Below, piece by piece: positions 8,264 to 16,854 of a stretch of 20,490 nt of DNA (position 1 is the first letter of the stretch; the number at the start of each line of letters is the position of its first letter). Source of the DNA: RUG572 sp964386385 (lineage in GTDB: Bacteria; Verrucomicrobiota; Kiritimatiellia; RFP12; UBA1067); the NCBI GenBank assembly GCA_964386385.1, contig CAYLRN010000035.1:1-20490 (forward strand), given 5' to 3'. Made by a program: the position numbers and the translations under genes. Below the pieces are notes generated by a model, which saw only the letters and a list, made by a program, of their open reading frames with translations, was not told where the DNA came from and ran no database searches.

Positions 8264-9598
8264 ATGAAGAACGTTCTGAAGTTTTTTGCCGTCTCCTCGT
8301 TCGCCTTCGCCGCCGCGGTCGCGCCGGCCGAGGACGCCAAGTCCGCCGCGCCCGCAGTCGATCCGGCCGAGGCCAATGCCGACGTCGCCGTCGAAATCAA
8401 GGCGAGGGACCTCCTCGACAACGCCTTCGAGGAATACGCCAGGGAGCGCAAGATCGCCTACGGGACGCGCGGGGCCAACGGCAGCACGTACTACAAGGGC
8501 TCCGCGGCGGTCGACCGGCATGTCGACGACGCCATGTTCGTCAAGTCGCGCGCCTTTGCCTACGAGCGCGCCTATCTCGACGCCGTGGGACGCTATGTGA
8601 TGGACTGCTACGGCCGCGAGACGGCCAAGACGTGCCTTGAGCTGTTCGACGACCAGTCCAGCGGCAGCGAAGAGCCGCCGGCGATGGCGCCCGCCGACCT
8701 GGCGACGAAGATCAAGCTCCTCGGCGAGGCGAAGCTCGACAACGCCCTCTCGCAGGCCGGCGTCGACCCCTCGAAGTACCAGGGACTTCCTGTCGTCGAA
8801 AAGCGCAGGCTGATGCAGGATTCGATCGTCAAGAAGTCCGCGAAGAAGGCGCTCCACGCATCGTCGGGATGCCTCCCCGTCAAGACGTTCGAGACGCGCG
8901 GCACGGACGGACGCTACAGGATCGGCGTCGTCGTCCGCGTCGGCGCGGACTGCAGGACGCTGGCCGAGGCGTTCAAGGCGAAGCGCCGCCCTGCGATGTC
9001 GCGCCCCGGCGGGATGTCCGTCGCCGACGCCCTGCCGAAGACTGCCGAGGAAATGGTCCAGACGTTCGGCGTCCGCATCTTCTTCAACGAGGCCGGCGTT
9101 CCCTCGCTGCTGAGCTTCGGGCAGTTCGGCTCGTCCTACAAGGGCAAGAGCGCGCGCCTTGCGGAGCGCGCCGAGGAGCAGGCCTGCCGCCAGGCGCAGG
9201 CGCTGGCAGATTCCGCGCTGACGACGTTCATCAACAGCTTCGTCGACGTTGCGGAGGAGAGCGAGCTTTCCGAGGATATAGGAGATTCGCGCATCTTCCG
9301 CGCCGACCAGTCGGTCGAGCCGGAGGAGGTGGCCGCAATCGTCGACCGCTACCGCAAGTCGATCGCGCAGACCGCGTCCGACACGATGAAGGGCCGCACT
9401 ACGGTCTACGACCGCGTCGTCGTCCACCCGTCCGGCGCCCGAGTGGCCGTCTGCGTCCGCTGCTGGAGCTTCGACCAGGTCGACTCCGTGAACGAGGCCG
9501 CCGCCGTCCGCCCGCGTCCCGCCGCCCCCAAGGCCGCGCCCGCGACGCCCAGGACGTACGACTCCGGAGTCCGCTCCAGCGCCACGTACGACTTCTGA
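8264..9598 (+). CDS. Secreted protein resembling DUF6844 family, envelope cluster
   Basis: A 444-aa protein with an N-terminal signal peptide (hydrophobic FFAVSSFAFAAAVAPA, no lipobox). After it comes an acidic, helical stretch, a block with DDAMFVKSRAFAYERAYLDA, then a long alpha/beta region and an Ala/Pro-rich C-terminal end. From memory this resembles DUF6844-type proteins found near lpoB/csgG-like genes; I am only moderately sure of the family name. No catalytic motif is seen. AGGAAG at 8251-8256 supports ATG 8264. Its position between the LpoB-like and CsgG-like genes, on the same strand and with a short gap, suggests a periplasmic or outer-membrane partner of those proteins. Confidence 0.65.
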   Translation: MKNVLKFFAVSSFAFAAAVAPAEDAKSAAPAVDPAEANADVAVEIKARDLLDNAFEEYARERKIAYGTRGANGSTYYKGSAAVDRHVDDAMFVKSRAFAYERAYLDAVGRYVMDCYGRETAKTCLELFDDQSSGSEEPPAMAPADLATKIKLLGEAKLDNALSQAGVDPSKYQGLPVVEKRRLMQDSIVKKSAKKALHASSGCLPVKTFETRGTDGRYRIGVVVRVGADCRTLAEAFKAKRRPAMSRPGGMSVADALPKTAEEMVQTFGVRIFFNEAGVPSLLSFGQFGSSYKGKSARLAERAEEQACRQAQALADSALTTFINSFVDVAEESELSEDIGDSRIFRADQSVEPEEVAAIVDRYRKSIAQTASDTMKGRTTVYDRVVVHPSGARVAVCVRCWSFDQVDSVNEAAAVRPRPAAPKAAPATPRTYDSGVRSSATYDF

Positions 9599-9645
9599 TT
9601 TCCAATTCCATCAATGCGCGCGTCTTCGCATGAAGGAGGACTGAC

Positions 9646-10950
9646 ATGATGAACACTTTGAAAAGAATCGCGCTTCTGGCGGCGTTGTCCGTCGCGGCCG
9701 GGCTGTTCGCGGGGAATGGCCTGACGGTCGAGGCGAAGACGGTTGTCGCAAGGGGCGTCGCCGGGACATACCGCGCCGCCGTGAACGAGGCGCTCGTGTC
9801 CGCGCTGGAGCAGCATCGCGGCGTAGTCGTGGACGCGACGGAAGTCGCCAGGGTTTCCGGCGCCGACGTCGCCGTCTCAGCGTCCGAAAACGGCGCGCTG
9901 ACCGAACAGGCGAAGAACACGGTCAACGACTCGATAGAGAAGGAGATGAAGAAGTGGGCGAAGGGCAAGATCGACAGCTACGCCGTCCTCGAGGACTCCT
10001 TCGACCCTGCCACGCGCCGGTACACGGTGCAGGTGGAGGTCCGCTTTCCGGGGCGCTACGTCGTCGGGAACGACCCGGAGAACCGCCGCCGCATGGCGGT
10101 CGGCGCGTTCCGTCCGGCGCGGGCGGGATATGCGTGGTACGGACAGCCGGGCGCGGCGCTTGACTGGACGACTGCGCTGTCCGACAAACTCAACGTCTAC
10201 CTCACCCAGACGCGCAAGTTCACGATGCTCGACCGGAAGTACGACGCCGAGGTGGACGCGGAGCTCTCGCGCCTGACTGCGGCCAACGCCTCGCCGGCGG
10301 ACGCCGCGCGGCTGTCGCAGAAGCTCGGGACGGACTATCTCGTCGTAGGCGAGGTCTCCCTCAACGACGTCCAGGCCCCGCCCGTCAACCCCTACACCGG
10401 CCGCGCCGTGTCCGTCGGCCCGACGCTCTTCGCGGAGGTTTCGTACCGCGTCCTTCTCGCGCCCACGGGGCAGCTGAAGTGGACGGACGTCGTCCGCATC
10501 GACGCCCGCGCGTTCGCGGCAGCCGACCTGGCCTCCTTCGTCTCCGCCACGGCCGACGCCGCAGCGAAGGCCATTTCGGACGGCATGATGGAGAACATTC
10601 TCCCGTTCGAGATCGTCGGCAGGACTTCCTCCGGGACGCTTGTCATAGGCGAGGGCGGACGCTCCCTCACGACGGGGGAGTTCTTCACCGTCTTCGCGAT
10701 CGGCGAGGAGGTGAGGGACACGCGCACCGGTGAGGTGCTGGACCGCATCGAGGAGGCCGTCGGCACCGTCCAGATCGTCCGCGTATCGCCGAAGACGAGC
10801 TACGCGCAGGTGGTGGAGGGCGACGCGGCCAAGATGGTGGCGGGTTCGCGCCTCCGCCGCGTTCCGCCGTCCGCCGGCGTCGCGCCCGCGCCGCAGAGCG
10901 CCGCGCCGTCCGTCACGGTGACGCCCGGCGGAGTGATCGCGCCGTTCTGA
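9646..10950 (+). CDS. CsgG/HfaB-like exported protein with FlgT-like N- and C-terminal regions
   Basis: A 434-aa protein with a signal peptide (KRIALLAALSVAAGLFA). Three parts can be read. Residues about 24-115 carry an LPP20/FlgT_N-like region (GVAGTYRAAVNEALVSALEQ). Residues about 150-320 are CsgG/TolB-N-like: MAVGAF, then TRKFTMLDR, then LGTDYLVVGEVS. Residues about 325-395 resemble FlgT_C: ending of a barrel with TGEFFTVFAIGEEVRDTRTGEVLDR..GTVQIVRVS. CsgG forms an outer-membrane export pore for curli; FlgT stabilises the flagellar basal body at the outer membrane. No curli or flagellar genes are nearby and no lipobox Cys is present, so a CsgG-type acylated pore is not proven. A strong AAGGAGGA at 9633-9640 serves ATG 9646 or the adjacent in-frame ATG 9649. 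Confidence 0.7.
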   Translation: MMNTLKRIALLAALSVAAGLFAGNGLTVEAKTVVARGVAGTYRAAVNEALVSALEQHRGVVVDATEVARVSGADVAVSASENGALTEQAKNTVNDSIEKEMKKWAKGKIDSYAVLEDSFDPATRRYTVQVEVRFPGRYVVGNDPENRRRMAVGAFRPARAGYAWYGQPGAALDWTTALSDKLNVYLTQTRKFTMLDRKYDAEVDAELSRLTAANASPADAARLSQKLGTDYLVVGEVSLNDVQAPPVNPYTGRAVSVGPTLFAEVSYRVLLAPTGQLKWTDVVRIDARAFAAADLASFVSATADAAAKAISDGMMENILPFEIVGRTSSGTLVIGEGGRSLTTGEFFTVFAIGEEVRDTRTGEVLDRIEEAVGTVQIVRVSPKTSYAQVVEGDAAKMVAGSRLRRVPPSAGVAPAPQSAAPSVTVTPGGVIAPF

Positions 10951-11038
10951 TGCGGGAAGTCCGGTCGGTCTATCTCGCAGTCCACGCAGTTTCAGGCAAT
11001 CGCCTTTACAGTCAAACCTCTTTTTGAAAGGCCAATCC

Positions 11039-11557
11039 ATGAAGAAGTTTCTTGCAGCAGCCGTCTTCGCGCTGGCGTTCTCGTCCTTCGCGCAGTGGAA
11101 GCCCGGACAGGGCGTCGCCAACGACCACGCCGCCGGCGCGAATCCGCACGACGTCCAGTTCGTCCAGCGCGGCGGCGGGAACGGCTACGGATATCGCACG
11201 TACGACGTGCCGATCGGCTTCACGTTCCTTCCGTGGAGTTTTCCCAACTTCGAGTCCACAGTCAAGGGCGTCCGCCTCAATCTCGGCTGGGGCGTCTACG
11301 CGGGGACGTACGGACTCGACCTCGGAACGTTCTCCGCCTCCGAGAATTTCACGGGCGTGTCCGCCAACTGGCTCGGCAGCTACGTCTCGCGCAATGCGGT
11401 CGGACTTCAGGTCGGTCTCGTCAACGCCGGCTCCTTCGCGCGGGGGCTTCAGATTGGACTTGTCAACAACGTCGGCAGGCTCGAAGGCGTCCAGGTCGGT
11501 CTCCTGAACTTCGCCACGACGCAGTGGTCCGTCCCGTTCGTCAACGTCTGCTGGTGA
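11039..11557 (+). CDS. LA_2272-like surface repeat protein
   Basis: A 172-aa protein with signal peptide MKKFLAAAVFALAFSSFA, cleavage probably before QWKPG. The C-terminal half contains degenerate repeats of the form G-L/V-Q-x-G-L-V/L-N: GLQVGLVNAGSF, GLQIGLVNNVG, GVQVGLLNFA, ending VPFVNVCW. This pattern belongs to the LA_2272-type surface repeat family, whose function is unknown; the periodic G/Q/N spacing suggests stacked beta strands. ATG 11039 is preferred over the in-frame TTG 11024, because it starts the signal peptide directly and has GAAAGG upstream. An 88-nt gap precedes it, the largest within the cluster. The next gene starts 11 nt downstream. Confidence 0.75.
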   Translation: MKKFLAAAVFALAFSSFAQWKPGQGVANDHAAGANPHDVQFVQRGGGNGYGYRTYDVPIGFTFLPWSFPNFESTVKGVRLNLGWGVYAGTYGLDLGTFSASENFTGVSANWLGSYVSRNAVGLQVGLVNAGSFARGLQIGLVNNVGRLEGVQVGLLNFATTQWSVPFVNVCW

Positions 11558-11568
11558 GGAACGCGCCG

Positions 11569-13011
11569 ATGAAATCCACCGGTCTCATTCTGTCCGCCGC
11601 CGCCCTTGCGGCCATTTCGGGATGCCGCACGACGAAGGACGTGCTGGACGACTACGAGAGGAACGTCTCCGTCGGCAGCTATTCCGCCGCCACGGAGGAG
11701 GTCGCGAAGCTGGCCGCGAAGGACGACGATTCGCGCCTCCTCTGGAATCTCCTCGCCGGCACCGGCTTCTACATGTCCGGCGACAAGTCGCGCGCAATCT
11801 CCTACTTCGACGCTGCCGAGGACGCGATGCAGCGCAACGACCAGACGAGCGTCTTCGCGCAGGGCGGCGAGGGCGCATTGGCGATGATGACGAACGACCG
11901 CGCGTTCTCCTACGACGGCGGCGGACAGGACCGCATCTTCGTCTGCCTCTACAAGGCCGTCGACTACATGACGCAGGACAAGCCCGCCGCCGCCCGCACG
12001 GAGCTGAACCGCGCCGCGCAGCATCAGGAGAACTGGCTCTGGCAGCGGAAGAAGGACGTCGCCGCCGCCGCGCAGAAGCTATCCGAGGATGCCGCAGCGT
12101 ACGAGCGCGAAAAGAACGTCCAGCTCCCGGACCGCGACAAGCAGGCGGCCTCGGTGCTTGCCGACGCCTCCTTCTCCGCGCAGATAAAGGAGCGCTGCGC
12201 GTTCGACCCGGCCACTTCCGGCAACCTCGACGCGCTTTCTGCGGCGGACTACTCCAACGTCTACGCAATGCACGTCGCCGGCGTCTTCCGCTGGCTGAAC
12301 GGCGACGGCGGAAGCGGCCTTCTGGAGAACGCCGCGGCGCTTGCCCCCGGCAGCGCCGTGCTTGCGGCCGACGCGAAGGCCGCCCGCGCCGGGACGAAGC
12401 CCGCCAACCGCGTCTGGGTCTGGGTCGAGGACGGCCTCTGCCCCGTGCGGGAGGAGTGGCGCGTTGACCTTCCGCTCGTGCTCGTCCCGCTCGCGGGCCG
12501 CTACGTGATGTACGCCGGAATGGCCCTGCCGTATCTGCGCGAACGCTCGTTCGGCGCGGCGGCGTGGAGCGTGACGGCCGGCGGCGCGTCGACTCCGATG
12601 GCGGAGCTCGCGAACGTGGACAGGCTCGTGAAGACGGAATACGACGTCTACATGCGCGGCGCGCTCACGCGCGAAATCACGCGCACGGTCGTGAAGGTCG
12701 GCGTCCAGGCGGCGCTCGGCGCCGCGGCGGAGAACAGCGGCAACCGCGACCACGCGCTGGCCCTGCGCCTTGCGCAGATCGGCGCCGCGACGTGGGCGGC
12801 GTCCACGACCGCCGCGGACCTGCGCAGCTGGGCGTCCCTGCCGAAGACGGTGAAGGCGGCGGGCTTCGCGAGGCCCGCGGACGGCGTCGTCGACCTGGTG
12901 GCCGACGGGCGTTCCTACCGCCTCAACGTCCCGGAGGGGAACACGCTCGTCTTCGTCCGCAAGCCCGCGCCTTCCGCCGGCCCGACGTTCAAGATGGTGA
13001 CGTTCAAGTAG
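11569..13011 (+). CDS. COG3014-like lipoprotein
   Basis: A 480-aa precursor with a lipoprotein signal (lipobox AISGC, C19). The N-terminal half is helical and TPR-like (LLWNLLAGTGFYMSGDKSRAISYF; FVCLYKAVDYMTQDKPAAARTELNRA). The C-terminal half has VWVWVEDGLCPVREEWRVDLPL, MALPYLRE, an ITRTVVKVGVQAALGA helix and the ending TTAADLRSWASLPKTV. This order (glycine/acidic ..PVKEE.R.DLP, then ALPYYR, then ..R.......A, then DTRSW..LP) matches the uncharacterised COG3014 family. The RSW-LP block is the most diagnostic part. The function is unknown. As a lipoprotein in a run with YcfL-like and LpoB-like lipoproteins, it is probably part of one outer-membrane assembly. It starts 11 nt after the LA_2272-like gene. 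Confidence 0.75.
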   Translation: MKSTGLILSAAALAAISGCRTTKDVLDDYERNVSVGSYSAATEEVAKLAAKDDDSRLLWNLLAGTGFYMSGDKSRAISYFDAAEDAMQRNDQTSVFAQGGEGALAMMTNDRAFSYDGGGQDRIFVCLYKAVDYMTQDKPAAARTELNRAAQHQENWLWQRKKDVAAAAQKLSEDAAAYEREKNVQLPDRDKQAASVLADASFSAQIKERCAFDPATSGNLDALSAADYSNVYAMHVAGVFRWLNGDGGSGLLENAAALAPGSAVLAADAKAARAGTKPANRVWVWVEDGLCPVREEWRVDLPLVLVPLAGRYVMYAGMALPYLRERSFGAAAWSVTAGGASTPMAELANVDRLVKTEYDVYMRGALTREITRTVVKVGVQAALGAAAENSGNRDHALALRLAQIGAATWAASTTAADLRSWASLPKTVKAAGFARPADGVVDLVADGRSYRLNVPEGNTLVFVRKPAPSAGPTFKMVTFK

Positions 13012-13038
13012 CCCGACTTTCGTTTTGAGACATCGCGC

Positions 13039-15315
13039 ATGAAGAAACTGACAATTGCATTTGCGCTGTGCGCCTTGGGCGTTCTGGCGTCGCTGGCGGG
13101 CGGACTTCCCGTCGTGCTGACGGCGGCGGACGCCGGGCGTGTCATCGACGGCGGCGGGCGTACCGTCTCATGCGGTCGCGAGATCGGCGGATGGACGGTA
13201 GATGCCGACGGCGTCTGGTCAGCCGCGCTTCCCGACGAAACGCCGCCTCCTGGAATGCTCCTGGTGGACGGCGTTCCGCGTCAGATTGCGCAGTGGCCGC
13301 TGGACGGCTCGCGCCTTGAGGCGCGCGACCTCTCCTACGCGGAGTGGCGCTCCAGCCAGAACGGCGGACTCTCGCTTCCTCCGCGTCCGTGGGAATTGAT
13401 GCACGTCCAGGCCAGGCCGTGCGACGTTCCGAAGGGGATGGATTTCAAGGGCGCGATTCTGAACCGGTTCCACATCTGGGACGAGTCGGCGGCAGAGGTC
13501 GTCGGATACGAGCCGGCGACTGGGCTGTTCACGCTGGCGTCAGGCATGGAGTATCCGTCGGGGATGCGGACGTGGCCGAAGGGCTATGTTCTGCGGAACG
13601 TCCGCGAGGGGATGACGCCCGGCCGCTGGATGTACGACGCGCGCCGCCGCCGCGTGTACTACCGGCCGAGCGAGAAGGAGGCGAAAGGCGGCTTTCGCGC
13701 CGAGATTCCGCTGGCGATGTCGGCGTTTCGCCTCGTCAAGGGGGCCGACCGCATCACGATACGCAACTTCCGCTTCCGCCTGGGCAACACGACGGGCGGA
13801 ACGCCCGGCCTGCGCGGCGTGAATCCGCCGGGGCTGATCGATGCGGCGGACGTCGCGGGGCTTGTGGTGGAGGACTGCGCGTTCGGCGATTCCGCCGGAC
13901 AGGGCGTGAAGCTTCTCCGCTCGCCCGGATATGCCGTGCGGCGCTGCACGTTCGAGAACCTGGGCGCGGGAGGCGTCGTTGCCGTCCATTCCTACGAGGG
14001 CGGCGTGTCGAACAACGTCTTCCGCCGCATTGGAATGCTGGCCGCGTCGTCGTGCGCCGTCCTCGCCGGAGGCGATTCGACGCTGCTGCACGTCGTACGG
14101 GGATATCCACGCGAAGTCGGGACGACGGTGGTGCGCGACAACCGCATTTCGGACGTGCCGTATTGCGGAATCGTCGTGTGCGGGCGCGGGCATCGGATCT
14201 GCGGCAACGCGATAGAGCGTCCGATGTCCGTCCTGCGCGACGGCGCGGCGATTTATCTCTCCCGCGCAGTGGATTGCGTCGTCGAGGGGAACGTGGCGCG
14301 GACCGGTCCCATCGCGGACGTCAGCCGGAAGGCCCATGCCTACTATCTTGACGAGTTCAGCCACGGCACTGTCGTGCGCGGCAACGTCGCCGAGGGCTTC
14401 GCCTATCCCGTCCTGCTCCACCGCTGCCTTGACTGCGCCTACGTCTCCAACCGCTTCGAGAACGCGGGCGGTGACATGCGCGTCGCATCGCTCTTCTCCT
14501 CGGGCAGCGCTCTGCGCGACAACGTCCTTTCGACCTCCGGACGCCTGATTCTAGAAAGATTCCCCGACGGGACAGAGGCGAAGAATCGCATTTCAGCGCC
14601 TAGAGGAATCGAACGCCGCGCGGGCGGAAAGCCGTCGTATGCGTTCGTGACCGGGGCGGACGGCTATCTTGGCATTCGCGCGAAGGATTCCCTGACGGCG
14701 GACGCGGCGCGGTGGCGCAAGATAGTCGTCGCGATCGACGACGCTGCGGTGGCGAAGGCGTTCGCGGCCGAAATGGCCGCGGCGCTGCCTGAGGCAAGGC
14801 GCGGACTGGAGATTGCGTGGGGTTCCGGAAAAGACCATCCCGACGCGGACTGCGCGGTCGTCGGCTTCGTTCCCAGGGCGGAGTGGCTTGGCCGTTCGCC
14901 CTCGTTTCTGCGCGACGCGGAACGCGAGAAGGAGCGCGAGGCCTTCTGCGCCGCATACGCGGAAAAGAACGTCAGGCGCGCGTTCGACGAGACGAAGGGC
15001 ATGCGGCGCGTGGTGCTGACGCCGTTCCCAATAGACGAGTATTCGCCCGCTCCCGACGGATCTCCATTTGCCGACTATGGCAACACGCTTTGGATGGGGG
15101 CGCTGGCGCATGCCGTCAACGCCTTCGCCAACCGGAACGGCCCGATTGTGGACGTGGACGCGCACATGGTCCTCTCCCGCCGCCTGGCCGCAGGCGAGAA
15201 GGGGCTTGTCGCCGCGGACCGCGTCACGCCGCTCCAGAAGGCCATTCGCGCCGCGGCGCGCGAAACCGTCGGGGCGCTTTTCCGCGAGGCCGACACGCTG
15301 CGGACGTACCGGTAG
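13039..15315 (+). CDS. Secreted right-handed beta-helix protein with unrecognised C-terminal domain
   Basis: A 758-aa protein with signal peptide KKLTIAFALCALGVLASLAGG. Residues about 30-230 resemble the N-terminal region of beta-helix carbohydrate-active proteins (LLVDGVPRQIAQWPLDG, GRWMYDARRRRVYYRP). Residues about 236-510 carry parallel beta-helix repeats with short strands and N/G turns (ITIRNFRF, LVVEDCAFGDS, YAVRRCTFENLG, TVVRDNRISDVPYCGIVV, CVVEGNVA, TVVRGNVAEGF). The last 230 residues form a separate alpha/beta region (IAWGSGKDHPDADCAVVGFVP, RRVVLTPFPIDEYSP, GNTLWMGALAHAVNAFA) that I do not recognise; an SGNH-like fold is only a guess. Polysaccharide lyases and some glycosidases share the beta-helix fold, but no catalytic set can be assigned. 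It starts 27 nt after the COG3014-like gene, so it may share its transcript. Confidence 0.75.
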   Translation: MKKLTIAFALCALGVLASLAGGLPVVLTAADAGRVIDGGGRTVSCGREIGGWTVDADGVWSAALPDETPPPGMLLVDGVPRQIAQWPLDGSRLEARDLSYAEWRSSQNGGLSLPPRPWELMHVQARPCDVPKGMDFKGAILNRFHIWDESAAEVVGYEPATGLFTLASGMEYPSGMRTWPKGYVLRNVREGMTPGRWMYDARRRRVYYRPSEKEAKGGFRAEIPLAMSAFRLVKGADRITIRNFRFRLGNTTGGTPGLRGVNPPGLIDAADVAGLVVEDCAFGDSAGQGVKLLRSPGYAVRRCTFENLGAGGVVAVHSYEGGVSNNVFRRIGMLAASSCAVLAGGDSTLLHVVRGYPREVGTTVVRDNRISDVPYCGIVVCGRGHRICGNAIERPMSVLRDGAAIYLSRAVDCVVEGNVARTGPIADVSRKAHAYYLDEFSHGTVVRGNVAEGFAYPVLLHRCLDCAYVSNRFENAGGDMRVASLFSSGSALRDNVLSTSGRLILERFPDGTEAKNRISAPRGIERRAGGKPSYAFVTGADGYLGIRAKDSLTADAARWRKIVVAIDDAAVAKAFAAEMAAALPEARRGLEIAWGSGKDHPDADCAVVGFVPRAEWLGRSPSFLRDAEREKEREAFCAAYAEKNVRRAFDETKGMRRVVLTPFPIDEYSPAPDGSPFADYGNTLWMGALAHAVNAFANRNGPIVDVDAHMVLSRRLAAGEKGLVAADRVTPLQKAIRAAARETVGALFREADTLRTYR

Positions 15316-15362
15316 CTCGCCGCAGCTGCGCCATTTCGTCCTTGCAATCCGGCGTAAAACAC

Positions 15363-15391
15363 TGGACTGTCTTCGCCGTGTTTGCTAGAAT
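15363..15391 (+). promoter_or_regulatory. Putative sigma70-type promoter with extended -10, for ispD
   Basis: A -35-like TGGACT (15363-15368; 4 of 6 consensus) and TGcTAGAAT (15383-15391; extended -10) are separated by 17 nt. The site lies in the 109-nt gap after the beta-helix gene and ends 33 nt before the ispD ATG. The rest of the gap holds no other clear signal, and I see no rho-independent terminator. Confidence 0.65.
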
Positions 15392-15424
15392 CGGCGCGGA
15401 ATAAAAACATGAGGATATAGCGAA

Positions 15425-16108
15425 ATGGTAACAGCAGTCATCGTAGCAGCGGGCAAGAGCGAAAGAATGGGGGCTGGGACCGACAAGGCGTTTCTCAGCC
15501 TCGGTCAGAAGCCGGTGGTGGCATGGTCGCTCCTTGCGTTTGAGCGCTGCCCGGACGTAGACCAGATCGTCCTGGTCGTGCGCAAGGAGCAGATCGTGGC
15601 GGCAAAGCAGGCCGCCGTCAGGATGTTCGGCATTTCAAAGCTCCACGCCGTCGTGGCGGGCGGGGCGAAGCGCCAGGACTCCGTCATGGCCGGCCTCAAG
15701 GCCGCCGACCCGGACACGCGCATCGCCGTCATCCACGACGGCGCCCGCCCGTGCGTCAGGCCGGAGACGATTTCCGAGACGGTCAAGATGGCGCGCCGTT
15801 CCGGCGCGGTCGTCGTCGGCAAGCGCATCTGGGACACGGTGAAGTTCGTCGAAAAGGGTACTACCGTGACGCGCACCGAGAACCGCGCGAAGCTCTGGAC
15901 GGTGCAGACGCCACAGGCGTTCAACTACTCCCTCATCCTCCGCGCCTACGACGCGGTCGCGAAGTCCGGCATCGAGGCGACGGACGACGCCGCCGCGGTG
16001 GAGCAGCTCGGCGAGACGGTGAAGATCTACGAGTCGAACGACTTCAACTTCAAGATCACCACGGCCGAGGACCTCCAGATCGCGGCGGCCGTGGTGCTGA
16101 ACAGGTAG
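15425..16108 (+). CDS. ispD: 2-C-methyl-D-erythritol 4-phosphate cytidylyltransferase IspD
   Basis: Third enzyme of the MEP isoprenoid pathway; it joins CTP and MEP to give CDP-methylerythritol plus pyrophosphate, in the cytosol. At 227 aa it is of standard size. Seen: nucleotide-binding loop VAAGKSERMG with R14 and downstream K21 (family R/K pair), GGAKRQDSV, HDGARPCV, VGKRIWDTVK, TVQTPQAF, ATDDAAAVE, and the ending KITTAEDLQIAAAVV. There is no fused IspF domain. GAGGA at 15411-15415 is about 9 nt before the ATG. A metallophosphoesterase gene starts 8 nt after the stop, so ispD leads a likely five-gene operon. Confidence 0.95.
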   Translation: MVTAVIVAAGKSERMGAGTDKAFLSLGQKPVVAWSLLAFERCPDVDQIVLVVRKEQIVAAKQAAVRMFGISKLHAVVAGGAKRQDSVMAGLKAADPDTRIAVIHDGARPCVRPETISETVKMARRSGAVVVGKRIWDTVKFVEKGTTVTRTENRAKLWTVQTPQAFNYSLILRAYDAVAKSGIEATDDAAAVEQLGETVKIYESNDFNFKITTAEDLQIAAAVVLNR

Positions 16109-16116
16109 CAGGGCAG

Positions 16117-16854
16117 ATGGGCAGGGTATACGCCATACTTGGGGACATCCACGCCAACGTCGACGCGCTGAACGTCGTGCTGGCGGACGCCCGCGCCCAG
16201 GGGGTCACGCACTACGTGTCGGTCGGGGACGTCGTCGGCTACAACGCCGCCCCGGTCGAGTGCATCCGCATCGTCCGAGACGAACTGGGATGCCCCGTCG
16301 TGCGCGGCAACCACGACCACTACGTGTCGTATCTCGACACCGACCTCTCGGACTTCCACCCGCAGGCGGCGCACGTCGTCGAATGGACGCGCTCCCAGCT
16401 CTCCCCGGACGACATCCGGTGGCTTCACGACCTCCCGCTCAAGAAGGCCGTCATGGGCTTCATGCTCGTCCATGCGACGCTGGACATGCCGGAGCGCTGG
16501 GGCTACGTGTTCGACAACCAGCAGGCCGAGGCGAACTTCAACTACCAGTCCATTCCCATATGCTTCCACGGGCACACGCACGCGCCGATAATCTACGCGG
16601 TCACGCCCGGCGGGGTGGTGCACTACGAGCCGCGCGACTTCGTCTGCGAAGTCGGACAGAGGCTTTTCATCAACGTCGGCTCCGTCGGCCAGCCGCGCGA
16701 CGGCGACCCCCGCGCCTCGTACGTGATATACGACATGGCCTCGCGCAGCGTCCGCTTCCGCAGGCTTGAGTACGACGTCGCCGCGGCCCAGGCGCGCATC
16801 CGCGCCGCCGGCCTCCCCGAACAGTGCGCCGCGCGCCTGGAGGCCGGACGATGA
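16117..16854 (+). CDS. Calcineurin-like metallophosphoesterase (YfcE/MJ0936-type)
   Basis: A 245-aa cytosolic phosphoesterase with the full metal-binding set: D10-I-H12 in LGDIHANVDAL, GD38 in VSVGDVVGYN, GNHD 64-67, H119 in MLVHATL, and GHTH 152-155 in CFHGHTHAP. These coordinate a binuclear metal centre. A late INVGSVGQPRDGDPRASYVI block is typical of the YfcE/MJ0936 group of small phosphodiesterases. The substrate cannot be inferred. It begins 8 nt after ispD and its TGA overlaps the ATG of the next gene (ATGA at 16851-16854), so translation is probably coupled. Confidence 0.88.
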   Translation: MGRVYAILGDIHANVDALNVVLADARAQGVTHYVSVGDVVGYNAAPVECIRIVRDELGCPVVRGNHDHYVSYLDTDLSDFHPQAAHVVEWTRSQLSPDDIRWLHDLPLKKAVMGFMLVHATLDMPERWGYVFDNQQAEANFNYQSIPICFHGHTHAPIIYAVTPGGVVHYEPRDFVCEVGQRLFINVGSVGQPRDGDPRASYVIYDMASRSVRFRRLEYDVAAAQARIRAAGLPEQCAARLEAGR

